Below are positions 38,240 through 53,700 of a stretch of 64,000 nt of DNA, piece after piece; position 1 is the stretch's first letter, and each line of letters starts with the position of its first letter. The notes below the pieces were generated by a model. The model had not been told where the DNA came from. It did not search any database and saw nothing but the letters and a program-made list of their open reading frames with translations. A program made the position numbers and the translations under genes. Origin of the DNA: Engraulis encrasicolus (taxonomy: Eukaryota > Chordata > Actinopteri > Clupeiformes > Engraulidae); NCBI RefSeq assembly GCF_034702125.1, contig NC_085866.1, positions 7,933,564 through 7,997,563 of the forward strand. Direction: 5' to 3'.

Positions 38240-38627
38240 TTGCGTTAAGTCAGTAGTGTAGTACTATGGTAGTAAAGTAATTCCAAAGACTACTACAGCG
38301 ATCCACTGGCGTAATGAGGTACAGTAGATTATATTACAAGGCAACGCATAATCAGACTTTAAATTAACTTTGAAACTTTGAAAGCCCATACAGACAGTAG
38401 GAGACCTAAAAACCAATCACGTACTCATCACACTTGATAGCGACGGGTCTGTCGACTCTCTTCGCAGGACTTGAGCTGTCTGTGTAGTGTACGGGAAACA
38501 ATCCCCCAAGTAGGTAGTCGCCTTCCAGGCTGAAGTCAGAGGCTCGGCAGGAGCACATGCAACTGTGGAGGTGACACAGTCCCATGATGACAGACGCAGA
38601 CAGCAGGGACAGGTGCATCACTCCCAT
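32289..38627 (-). CDS. tas1r2: Taste receptor type 1, T1R2-like (gene A)
   Basis: Six exons: 38627-38425, 37492-37195, 36981-36235, 34874-34659, 33700-33580 and 33220-32289; all splice sites are GT/AG, and the sum is 839 codons with a TAG stop. Residues 1-26 or so form a signal peptide, then SDFSLEGDYLLGGLFPVHY opens the Venus flytrap ligand domain (to about 488). A cysteine-rich domain (SNCSAECQPG, ACCFLCEECG) and seven transmembrane helices (about 555-815) follow, with the T1R marks TPVVRSAGGSMCYLM, FKMASHLPRAHALWV, GTDLPKNYNEAKAITF and the tail FFQAAIQSYTQ. T1R proteins are class C GPCRs that dimerise in taste cell membranes to sense amino acids or sugars. Closest by eye to T1R2 (LPRAHALWV). 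The start ATG at 38627 is used; a second one at 38618 aligns with gene B. No break is seen. Gene B is its nearest relative. Confidence 0.9.
34184..34335 (+). mobile_element. tRNA-derived SINE in gene A intron 4
   Basis: The head is tRNA-like, with an A-box-like GCCGGTGGGGCAC and a clear B box GGGTTCGATTCCCGG. The body CGCTACCACTCATTTCCTGT follows, then a C-run and A-run tail after AATAAAG. It lies between exons 5 and 4 of T1R gene A, opposite to the gene's direction. Confidence 0.85.
35719..36129. mobile_element. 411-bp GGATCC-rich hAT-type MITE in gene A intron 3
   Basis: Ends TAGAGATGCAC and GTGCATCTCTA, with a perfect 8-bp target duplication CTTGGTAC at 35711-35718 and 36130-36137. The inside has many GGATCCGG-type inverted motifs. 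A truncated relative is at 25309-25445. Confidence 0.92.
37496..37656. repeat. (CAGA/CAGG)n and (ATAC)n microsatellites in gene A intron 1
   Basis: The CAGA/CAGG tract begins right at the exon 2 splice acceptor, as the CAGA/ATAG tract does in gene B, so it predates the A/B duplication. An (ATAC)n tract follows at about 37610-37653. Between 37650 and 37980 there is an AATCGATC/GGATCGGATC-rich, partly inverted repeat bounded by GTGGTG-type ends. Confidence 0.9.
37983..38240. repeat. (CATA)n and (AGT)n microsatellites in gene A intron 1
   Basis: CATA tract at about 37983-38041 and AGT tract at about 38186-38240. No coding role. Confidence 0.95.
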
Positions 38628-39263
38628 CTCATCTACGGTTGGTGTCCCACTTTAGATTGGACACTGGAAGACAGTAGTGATGCCTGTGCCAATTCCATCC
38701 ATGCATGTGTTTTTCAATAAGATCATTTGCATTGTCAGGCACCATTGAAAATATTCGTGACACAAAGCAGCTTGACACTGGCACCTGACAACCGGCCAAA
38801 TGCTGGTAAAACTTGGCTTTGGCTAGTAATACTTTCAGTGTTACTAGCCAACTTGGCTGGCAGCTTGTTCCTTGGTATGACAAACACATTTTGCCCTATA
38901 TTCTGTTGTTTGCCTCTTGTGTATTAATTGTTAATATTTAAGTTCAAGAAAAGCTGAGCTTGATTTATAATTGCTTGATATACTTCCTTGTAGAAATCAT
39001 CTTGCTTTGGCACCACACCTTCTGAAGTTAGACGTACATCATCATGATAAAGAAAAAAATATATATAATATAAAATCTGTGGCTAGTGGAATATCTGAAT
39101 GGCTAGTGACTCGGGAAAACCACTAGCCACAGTGGCCGGTGGGTGAAAAGTTAATGTCAAGCCATGATACAAAGTATTAGTGTTTGCATATGAGATGGCT
39201 ATGGGAGAGGAAATCAGTGGTAATTGCCTTCAAGTTGAGAGCAGCCGGTGGAGTTGCCTAATG
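38628..39263. other. 5' flank of T1R gene A
   Basis: Upstream of exon 1 of gene A. About 38640-38670 is similar to the sequence before exon 1 of gene B (TGTCCAATCTAAAGTGGGAC against TGTCCAACCTAACCTGGAAC on the minus strand), so the promoter regions share ancestry. No TATA box was picked out with confidence. Confidence 0.5.
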
Positions 39264-40227
39264 CAGTGTTTCCCCCCTGGGGTGCCGCGGTCCCCCCTCA
39301 GGGGTGCCGCTGGAAACGTGGCTGATACATAAATTCTATAATATAATACATATTTTTCTAAATGTATAAGTTAATGCTAGTCAGTGGAATCTTTCATCTG
39401 CCATTTGCACACAATAAAGTAAATATAGGTCGCCCGGTCCGCTGCAATAGAGTTCTTCAGTAACGCGAAAGCATGTAGTAGATTGTAGTCTTTAATGTTA
39501 GCATTTAAGGACTTCCTGGTTCGTATCGGCTTCCGGCCTCCATTGAGAATGAATAGGGGTAAATTTCAAATAAGCTCCGAGTGCAAGCACGCGCTTAGCG
39601 AACCCCCGCAAACTGTCGAGGGTGTTAAAAATAGGCTGTAGGTATGACATAGTTGATCATTTTGTGTCAAACTTCGACATAAATACGATGTTGCGTCCAT
39701 ATGCTAAACCCGGAAGCTTTTGGCGACTACAGAAGCGGCGCCTGTATCTAACGGCATGTACGTGCGGAGGGTTGTACCCATGGCAACCAAAGGAAAGTAT
39801 GTAGTTCGGAAGTTTTAATGATCAGAAAGGGGTTATCAATATTGAATTATAATCGTCATGATTTAACATGTGAATACACCAACATGATGATACGATCCGT
39901 TCCACTAATGAGAAAGGGATGCGGGGACACGCTAATGTTCGTTGTTGCCGTGCAACTTATATTTTTGCCAAACCTGAATCTCTATGGCGTTTTGCAATGT
40001 AAAAAATCGCCATCGAACCGGTAGTCCAAACGCCGCATACAAGTTGACGTCAACGCTGAAGAGCTCTATTTCGAACGTAGGTCGTGTGACGTCTCCAAAT
40101 TTGTTACTTTTCTAAGCTTGTGTGGTATCGGATGCGATGCCATGTTACGGCTTGTTGGTTTGGGGTGCCTTGAAATTTTTCATGAATTGAAAGGGTGCCT
40201 CGCCTAAAAAAAGGTTGAGAAACACTG
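39264..40227. mobile_element. hAT-like element, 964 bp, non-autonomous
   Basis: Left end CAGTGTTTC and right end GAGAAACACTG. Flanks GCCTAATG and TCTTAATG agree at 6 of 8 positions. Ends carry the GGGGTGCC motifs seen in fish hAT-derived repeats. No transposase frame is visible inside. Confidence 0.6.
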
Positions 40228-40607
40228 TCTTAATGGTTAGAACGTTGGTGTGTTTGACTTGGAAGGTTATGGGTTCAAAACTAAAACTAAAACTAGTGGA
40301 AACACACACGGTAGTGAAAGGCTGGTATAGCAATGTTTTAGGTAGACCAATCAGACATGAGGACATGTCCCAGTCCCAGTCAGTCAGTAGAAATTGAGTG
40401 TCTGGTGGGGGGTTGTGGTGGTGGGTACGTGTGATGTGATTTGGATACTTGATGAAGCATGGCAGAGTCTTTCCTGCTTTGCAAATTTCATAAATCCAGC
40501 AGCAGCAGGCAGCAATGAACCAATATCACACCACCTACAACCCCCACGCCTTGCTGCCATGCAAACATATTGAAGATGTCACCCAGACAATACAAGACGT
40601 TATGTAA

Positions 40608-40730
40608 GGGTTAACGTTCGGCGAGAAGGTCGCTACCGTGGAATAGCAGCACGACAGAGAGAATCTTTAGTCTTGTTCTCTCTGAAGTGCTGCTATTCCA
40701 CAAAGCGACCGACTCGCCGAAAGTTAACCC
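40608..40730. repeat. Foldback element between genes A and B
   Basis: Arms GGGTTAACGTTCGGCGAG and CTCGCCGAAAGTTAACCC, with GTGGAATAGCAGCAC mirrored as GTGCTGCTATTCCAC inside. The arms are about 50 bp with few mismatches. Confidence 0.85.
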
Positions 40731-41555
40731 GCTTATTATATGGATATACTTAAATGATTCACATATGGCGGGGAAATTTCTTTAGGCCTATTTAATGTTA
40801 AGATTGTTGCTGCGCAAAACAAAACAGTGCCGTTGTGGAACACCGCTAGGCAACAGCTAGGTAGCCAGGACAACAGGTGTAGCCTAGTCTATCACAGCAG
40901 CTGATTAGAGTCTTGTTGAAAAGTCGCTTTAGCAGTGAAAAGTCTTGTTGCCATTGACAGCGGTCTGTTATAGACCAACCCGTCCGTTATCGAAAAATAA
41001 CAGACGTGCGAACGTTGGGGAGCCCCGTTGAAATGAATGGAGCATTCGACCGATGACGTCACACCATATAATAAACATCAGACAAATCAATGAGATAAAG
41101 GAAATTATCAAACTATAGGTGTGAATGAAAATGAAGAGGCCCTTTACAATATGAACATTTGAGTGTCAAAACTGTTTTAATTCGCATTTGTGATACAGAC
41201 AGAGCACATTCATCCAAATGTGAACTTGGAATCTACAGTTTATATTTTAGCAGTACATTTAATGATGATGGATATCTTGCCATCTCAAGTCCCAAGATGT
41301 TCCAGCCAAACATACAAACGTTTGTAGCTATTTAGAAATCATTATAAATAAAACAGTCATATCCCTTTGGTCACCAAGCCTAATTTTGGATAATAAACTT
41401 GTTAAATAAATTAATATATAGTAGGTACATATACAAAACAAGATTTTGTGATACAATTATACTATAAAGTATAGATAACATTTCCCAAAGTGATCAAATC
41501 TACATGTATGGAAAAGACCTTGATCTGAGTAACTTGTCTTCATTCCTGCACAATG
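40731..41555. other. Intergenic, 3' side of T1R gene B
   Basis: No gene recognised. A CCGTTATCGAAAAATAACAG palindrome is at about 40983; the rest is AT-rich 3' flank of gene B. Confidence 0.5.
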
Positions 41556-45766
<4,211 letters not shown>

Positions 45767-47023
45767 CGTAAACACGAAGGTGTTCCAGGTTAGGTTGGAC
45801 AATCAGACTGAAAAACAATGATGGATGTGCGAACTCGATGTATTTATTTTCCTATAGGATGATTTGCATATCACCGATCAGCGACATATGCTTGGAACAT
45901 GTTTGCATATGAGGTTGCTGTGAGAGGGTAAGTAAGTATTGCACTTCAAGTTAAGGACAGTTCTGGGGTTCATTTGCTAATCCTGGACGTAAGGAGGCTG
46001 CATTCAAATCCTTAACCAATAGGAACATGTATATTAGTAGCCTAAATGCCCAGTTTCATCTTTTAGTAAAATTATTCCTGGTCCAATCCTGCATTTTGAA
46101 CAACTCAAATATTTTCTGTTTAAAACTTGACAATGACTGAGCAAACCTGATGATGTTGTAGACTGAAAGCACCGTGGGAAACTCCAACTCCCATTGTCAT
46201 TGTGACACAGCACTCCACAGCACACAAGTGAACACTGCACACAACCAAATTGCATTTATGCCTCACCTGTGCAAGGTGCAAGACGAAACACATTATTCTC
46301 TGTGATAGCAAATGAACAAAGACAACCAAGTGTGCAGTAAAACTTTATTTTCCTTAAAATGATAAATGATAAATGATGTCTGGGCTAGAGATTTGCTTGT
46401 GAACACCACTAGAAAACTACCCTACACTATACCCTTGCCCTTGTGCAGTGTTTTAGACAGATTAGTCAAACATAATGACATGTCAGTTACAGTCCCAGTC
46501 AGTAAGTATAGGTGACCACACATTAGAAGGCTGGGGAGGATTGGTGTGTACAGGTGTGGGGGATGCGTCATGTGACCTAATGTGATTTGGGTGCCTGAAA
46601 TGTAGCATGGCAGACTCTTTCCTGCTGTGCAAATTTCACAAGTCCAGCAGCAGCAATTAACCAATCGCATACCACCCACAACGCCCACCTTTTGCAGTCA
46701 TGCAAAAACATTGGAGACAACATCATTTGTTTTATTTCAACATTAAGTGATACAAATTTGTGGCTACCGAACAACAACACAATTCTCAATTACATAACCA
46801 TTTGCATATTGTCCATAATGTATTTATGCTAGGGCATATGTACGTATATGCAAAATCAACCAAAACATGACAAATAAGAAACTAAATTCCATCATGCAAA
46901 AAAATAAATTACACTGTTTTTTTCCAGAATCAGAATCATTGGCATATATAATATAATTACATGTAAAAGGAATTTGATAACGGCATGTGCCAGCTCACCT
47001 ACATTGTAATATCAATTAGGCTT
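45767..47023. other. Intergenic between T1R genes B and C
   Basis: No gene recognised. At about 46380-46690 the sequence resembles 40230-40570 (GGTAGACCAATCAGACATGAGGACATG-like and CATGGCAGANTCTTTCCTGCT strings), so the upstream flanks of A and B share a duplicated segment. Confidence 0.6.
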
Positions 47024-47320
47024 TTGGAAATAAGCTCATATTAAACCTCCCCTTGAGTTAAATAGTTGAGTTTTACCTTTCTCCTGTACTTTCAACCGTT
47101 CTCTGAGTATGGCAGTGCAAATTTTACCTCCATGCTAGCAGTTTTGAGTCCTATGAGATCATCTGGCGGCTAACTGGTCTCATAGGACTCAATATTAACT
47201 GCTAGCTTGGAGGTAAAATTTGCACTGCCATACCCAGAGAACGGTTGAAAGGATAGGAGAACGGTAAAACCCTATTATTTAACTCAAGGGGAGGTGTAAA
47301 ATAAGCTTATTTCAAAAAAT
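47024..47320. repeat. Foldback element downstream of gene C
   Basis: Two arms of about 140 bp are inverted copies (CTCCCCTTGAGTTAAATA, CAACCGTTCTCTGAGTATGG, GTGCAAATTTTACCTCCA against their complements), separated by a short centre near 47165-47175. A MITE is likely; the target duplication was not resolved. Confidence 0.85.
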
Positions 47321-47757
47321 GGGACACTCAAACACTCTAAATTAGACTATTTTATTGGGCCCATTTGACACTTTTTACGTCACCATAAACTAATTGAAGT
47401 AACATTTTTCCTCATTTACACGCATTTCCAGTGTTGGAATTAGGTTTAGGGTTAGAGGGTATATGGCAACTATGGAGAAGTGTCCACAGAGTCACACTTT
47501 CTGTTGATATTAATAAATGGGAAAGCATTCATTCAGTCAACCACAGCATGTAGTCCTTCAACACAGTGAAAGGAACGGGCAAATCTCTGGCCAAGATTTA
47601 CTTATATACATGTAGTCTACTTAAGACGTAAGTAATCTATAATAACAAACGCAAAGTGACCCTAATGTAAGTAGGCCTAATCATATTTGAATGATTTTTT
47701 TATCAGCAGTAAACTATTCAAGATTAATACCTAACTAAAAATGCCGTCAACTGCAGT

Positions 47758-50700
47758 CTACATTCTGCTGATAGTTTGTGTGTAGCTCTGAATGCTGGCT
47801 TGAAAGTACTCCTGTGTGTTTTTTGCCGGCTGAAAGAGGATGATGCAACACTTTGGGGCGAAGTAACTAAACATGATTCCGCACAAACAACACATCTCTA
47901 CGACTGCCTTCACCACCTGCACATACTTGGACTTGGACACTATTTCGGATGTAAAGAAAATAGCCCAGCACAGGCAGAACAGCATGACGCTGAAGGTGAT
48001 GCCTTTGGCCTCGTTGTAGTTCTTGGGCAGGTCTGTTCCCATGTAGGAGAAGCAGAAGCAGAGGCCGCTGATGAGCCACAGCAAGACGAGCGCGAGATAG
48101 GAGACCGCGTCGTTTTTCCCAGCGCACCGCAGCACAATCTGATGTTGGAAGGAGGTGGTGTCTTCCGTGGGCAATGTCGGGGAGACTGCCGTCCAGATGA
48201 CGCAAAGAAGCAGCTGGAGCAGGGAGATGGCCGCCACCACCAGCCACTGGCCGCTGTGCTTCACCCACAGAGCGTGGGCCCTGGGCAGGTGGGTGGCCAT
48301 CTTGAAAACACAGATGATCTGGAAGGAGCGAACGAACAGGCAGGACATGCAAACGGTGTAGAAGAAGATGTATCCCGGGTTGATGAGGGCACAGGCGATG
48401 GTGGTCGGCTGGCCGATGTGGAAGAAGACGCTGACGGTAGAGGCGGCGATGCAGCTGAGCATCAGATAGCACATACTGCCCCCTGCTGACCGGACCACAG
48501 GAGTGCTGCGGTGGAGGAAAAATAGCACGGCCACCCCGACACACAGCAGCAGGAGGAGGGACAGCAGCACTATGAGGACAATGGAGTGGCTGTCTGAGAG
48601 GTACATGTACTCAACGGAGCGCTGATGGCACGACGTGCTGCCGGCTTCAGACCACTGAGAGATCTCACACGCCATGCAGGAGTACAGATCAGCTATGGGT
48701 AGAGAAGAGGAAAAACAAACGTATTACAGTACACAGTGGCGTTTTTTCTTTTTTTTTTAGAAAATCTGAAGGCCTGGGCAAAGAACAATTTTGAGCATTT
48801 CTGTCATTTGGTAAGGGGTGGGGGGAGGGAGGGGCATGGCCTGTTAATCTTTTGTAAAATGATTAACACCATAACATGTGTGCCAGCGTATTGTGTGGGA
48901 TTGCCTCTTGCGTGTTTGCCACCTCCCTTTCAAAATGTTTTCCCAGGGCTATGCTGACTTAACCTGGTTCTCACGATGGTTGTTAATACCAACCGAAGTT
49001 TAACGAAGATGCACAAAGCACGAAGGGTCTGTGTGAGAGCTAGGCTAATGCTGACTTAAAGGGACACTGTGTGAGATTGTTAGTTGTTTATTTCCAGAAT
49101 CCATGCTGCCCATTCACTAATGTTACCTTTTTCATGAATACTTACCACCAGCATCAAATTCTAGTATTCATTATGACTGGAAAAATTGCACTTTTCATGC
49201 ATGAAAAGAGGGATCTTCTCCATGGTCCGCCATTTTGAATTTCCAAAAATAGCCATTTTTAGCCGCAAAAATGACTGGACTTGGACCATACTAGAAAATA
49301 TTTGTTTAATACTTAGTAAACTTTCATATAAAGATCAAATTTGTCAATAGGCAGCCCAATTTCAATAAGCAGCATAGTTGCAGTACCTTTTTTGGCCATT
49401 TCCTGCACAGTGTCCCTTTAATTTATAACATGAATTGGTTTTCCTACCAGGACAATATGTCACTGATTCTTCCATACCTGTGTGGTTGGCATAGTAGTTT
49501 ATGGGGCATTTGTGACAAGTGTAGCAGCACTCATGTATCCCATCCTGCTGCCGAACGTATCCTGCCTCACACTCCACAGAGCAGTTGGAGAAGGGCACCT
49601 TAGGGCAGTAAATACATTACATTACATTACATTGCACTTAGCTGACGCTTTCATTTATTCAAAGCGACTTACAGTTATTATTTTTCAGGGTATTGGTTAC
49701 AGTCCCTGGAGCAATGTGGGGTTAGGTGCCTTGCTCAAGGGCACTTCAGCCATGGATGGAGATGTAGGGAGAGGTCAGGAGGGATTTGTACCTGCAACCC
49801 CTAGATTGAAAGACCAACTCTCTAACCACTAGGCCAGTGTTTCCCAACCAGGGGTACGTGTGCCACTAGGGGTACGCGAGGATACCTCAGGGGGTATGCG
49901 GAAAAATGTAATAATAACAAATATATTGACTTTAGTCACATTGGGATTGAGGAACAGAGCATGAGTGAGGGCGAGGGGGTACTCATCATATGACAAAATG
50001 GCTTAGGGGGTACGCAGGACAAAAAAGGTTGGGAAACACTGCACTAGGCCACGTCTGTCCCCTGTATGACATGTATGACTGTATACATGTATGACTGTAA
50101 TTGTAACATTGGGGCATCCAATTTAATCCAATACTCTTAAAATATCTTGTTATGTACAGCAGATGTAGGAGGTGATCATATTATACTTCCCCAATGTGAA
50201 GCCAAGTGGAGAAAGTAAAAATATACTATTTATGTAATTTTTGTTCATGCAACATACGCTTCATTGTACTCTAACATACAGAAGCACCTTCAAGATAAAA
50301 AGCAGTTGTAGAGTCAAGGAGTTAAGGAGATGGGCTTTAGATCAGAAGGGTTGCAAGTTACAATCCCACCCTTCCACTCCCTACCTTACTCCATGGCTGA
50401 AGGGCCATTGAGCACGTCATCTAACCCCGAGCTGCTCCAGGGCCTGTTAACCAATACCCTGTGCTTAAAACAACTCCAAGTTGCGCTGTATAATTTCATG
50501 TAATGAAACAAGCAACATTAACTAATAACGAATTAATGAAACATTAACTTTTTTGCTCACCAGCCGTTGTGGCTAGTGGTTTTCCCAAGTCACTAGCCAT
50601 TTAGCCTTTCTGCTAGCCAAAATTTTGTTGTCATTTTTTATCTTTAGAATATTCTTGCATTTAAATAAAAATGATTGATGCAACTACTGTGCACTTAACA

Positions 50701-53700
50701 ATTGATGCAACTACTGTGCTTTGTCACACCAAAGAACAAGTTACCTGTCAAAGAGACTGAATTTGTTACTAGCCACAGCCCAGGTTTACCAGCATTTGGC
50801 CGGTTGTCTAGTGCCAGTGTCAAGCCCTGGCATGTACACAGCATGAATATGATTGTAACATACAGGAGTGTTTGGGATGCACTTCTCATCCACAGTCATA
50901 AAAGACTTTACGTACCTCTCCATCCCCATGCCAGTGAACATGTTCATCATAAATAGTAAGGTTAAGTGCTGGGTAATTGTAGTATGTGCCTATCGTCTTG
51001 ATCGCTGCAGGGTAAAGGCGGGTGTCCCAGAACACGATTGAGTAACGAGCGGGGGGATCCAGTTCCCAGTCATAGAGAATAGTGGTGCCGTGCAATTCAA
51101 ACGTCAAGCTTTTGATCTCTTCTAGAAGCTGGAATAGGTTTGAAAAAGGTGAAATGAGTTTAAGTCACTAATACAGTAGGTTGACTATTGGTTGACCACT
51201 AAGGAATTACATCACATTGGATGTACCTGATTTAATAAACAAAACGGTTTAAAATGATTATATGTTCAACATCTAGCAGAACCTCTGTTGTAAACCTGAC
51301 ACAAAATGGTAATAACCAAGTGTCAACCTTTCACTTGGTAATGTCATAACATTAATTGATTTAGTCAAGTTAATGTAACAAACAGTGATTTGGATCTGCA
51401 CAGAAGGGCTAGCAGATAAATTCTTTCATCATGCACCCTATGAAAGTTATATCAATACAACATGATCTCCAAAAATTCCGTGCACCTGGACACGGATGTT
51501 AAGGACACAAAATCCGTGTCCAGGAGCTCTCTGTATACTCCCACAGCTCTATGTTTCCACAGTCTTGTGTTTTCTCAGGATTTTTCTAATTTCAAATATT
51601 TTTTTCTAAAAAAAAAAACATTTCTTACTGACAGGTCAGAGTTAGGGATTGTTTTGGTCTGGGCAGAGCTAGTTTTCTTTCATTCATTATATGAATTTGA
51701 TAGCCTAGCAACCAACTGGAAAAGGCATTTCTCAAAAATATGTCTTTAATGACAGGTTAAGGTTAGGGAATGTTTTGGTCAGGGCATAACTTAAATTGTT
51801 ATAGCATTATTTTGTTTAGGATTTGCATTTTGTATATATTTTCTAATGATAGAGTTAACAGAGTGCTCTGGTAATAGCCTATAGAAAGCACTTCCGTGTG
51901 CCCATCACGGAAAACAATTCCGTGTCCAGGAGCACGGAAAACAATTCTGTGTCCAGGAGCATGGAATTTTGGCAAAATCCGTGCTCCTGGACACGGATTT
52001 CGTGTCCTTAACATCCGTGTCCAGGAGCACGGAATTTTTGGAGATCAGGCTGATCAATACCTATAATTCTTTAATGGATACCACACACATGTGATCTGAT
52101 GAAGAGAACACCTATAGCACATTCACTTACCTTATAGGGTAGAACTGTTTCACTCTTATTGCACCCAGACTGGTTGCAGTGTAGAGCGTTGTGTAACGCC
52201 ATGGCCATGGTATACACAGCAGAGTAGATAGGGAAGGAGTAGGCGGGGTCTGAATTGATGACATCATCAGGCTTGATTAAGGAGCAGTTCACACACTCCT
52301 GATTGCAGGTGCCTTTATCTGCGAAAGAGTCTCCTCCATGGTGGAACTGATAGATGAACTCCTCAAAGCCAGGCAGAGTCACCTGTGTTGGCGTAACACC
52401 AATGACGCTGCCTATTTTGCTTAAGCCATGGAGTTTGAGTAACTGTTGGTTCAAGGCCCAGGCATCACTGGCGATCCATACCTTATGGTGGAAGTTGTGT
52501 TTCAGAGCAGAGGTGACTATATTCACAGCCATCTGCGGCTCGATGAACAGAATGATGACGTTGACATTGAGCATGTTCAGCTTGTCAAACACCTGTTTTA
52601 GATGTGATGCGGCATTGAGATGTTCATAGTAGGCCAAACAGATGCTGGTGTTTTGAGTCTGCTCTACAAAGAGCTCTAAGCCATTCACACTGTAATCGGA
52701 CACGGAGGCGAGGAACGCCACCCAGTTCCAGCCGAAATGCTTAATGATTTGAACGATGAGCCGCATCTCAGCTTTGCTGGTTGGTACAGTCCTCATGAAA
52801 GACGGATATACCAGCTTGTCACTGAGGGTGGACGTAGTGGCCGAATAGCTGACCTAGAAAAGCACAAGAGAAGATTAATATATTTTCATGCTTCCACTTT
52901 AATTATCACAGTGCAAAACTGGGTGTTTGCAGGGATCATAAATATTCAGGTGCACAGCTTCACATGTGTAACAAACACAAAGAATAAATAGTGTTGTTAG
53001 CAGTGACATTGTATACATAGGTTCCAAAGTTTGTTTATAACCTGACTGCGCGAAACTATCTGCGCACAACTCAACCTCTGATTGTTGCAAACCGCTGTCG
53101 GTCAAAAAAATAGCGCACGTAGTTGGCTGCCAGTGTCTTGCCCCTCCTCATAACATCGTGTTTACAAACATTCAGAACCCATATATAGTCAGTGAGTTTG
53201 CACTGGACACTTTTGGCCTCATCACATCAGGCCTTTCATGTTGGAGAAGCCAAAAAGGGTCGTCGTCTGTGCACAGACTTTGGAGTCATGTATCGCTTGG
53301 TGCGTCCACTACCAAAAAGTAGTGATCCCTTAAGGTAATAAATAAGGAGGCGCACACGAAAGCCGAAAAGCTACATTAGACGTCAACAGACGTTTCGGGC
53401 CTATAGTCCATTTTCAATGTTTACAGTCAGACATTGAAAATGGACTAGGTCTGAATCCTCTCCAGTTTTAGCCTCTGACATCTGATGTAACTTTTCGGCT
53501 AAAATATAAATTTCTAAACAAGCCTTGTCTGTGTGTACACACGTCTATTTAAATTGGTTTCTATTAGGGCTGGGAATCGATTAAAATCGATTAAAAAATC
53601 GAATTAATCTATAGGCCTTGAAATTAATTAATCGAATGAATCGCATTTTAATCACATTTAAATATCTGACTTGTAAACAGTGACAAGTATTTTTTTTCAC

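Noticed and set aside
47776..48489. A 237-codon open frame on the plus strand opposite gene C exon 6
   Set aside because: It is the antisense shadow of the receptor transmembrane exon; similar antisense frames occur opposite the same exon of A, B and D because the coding strand is conserved.
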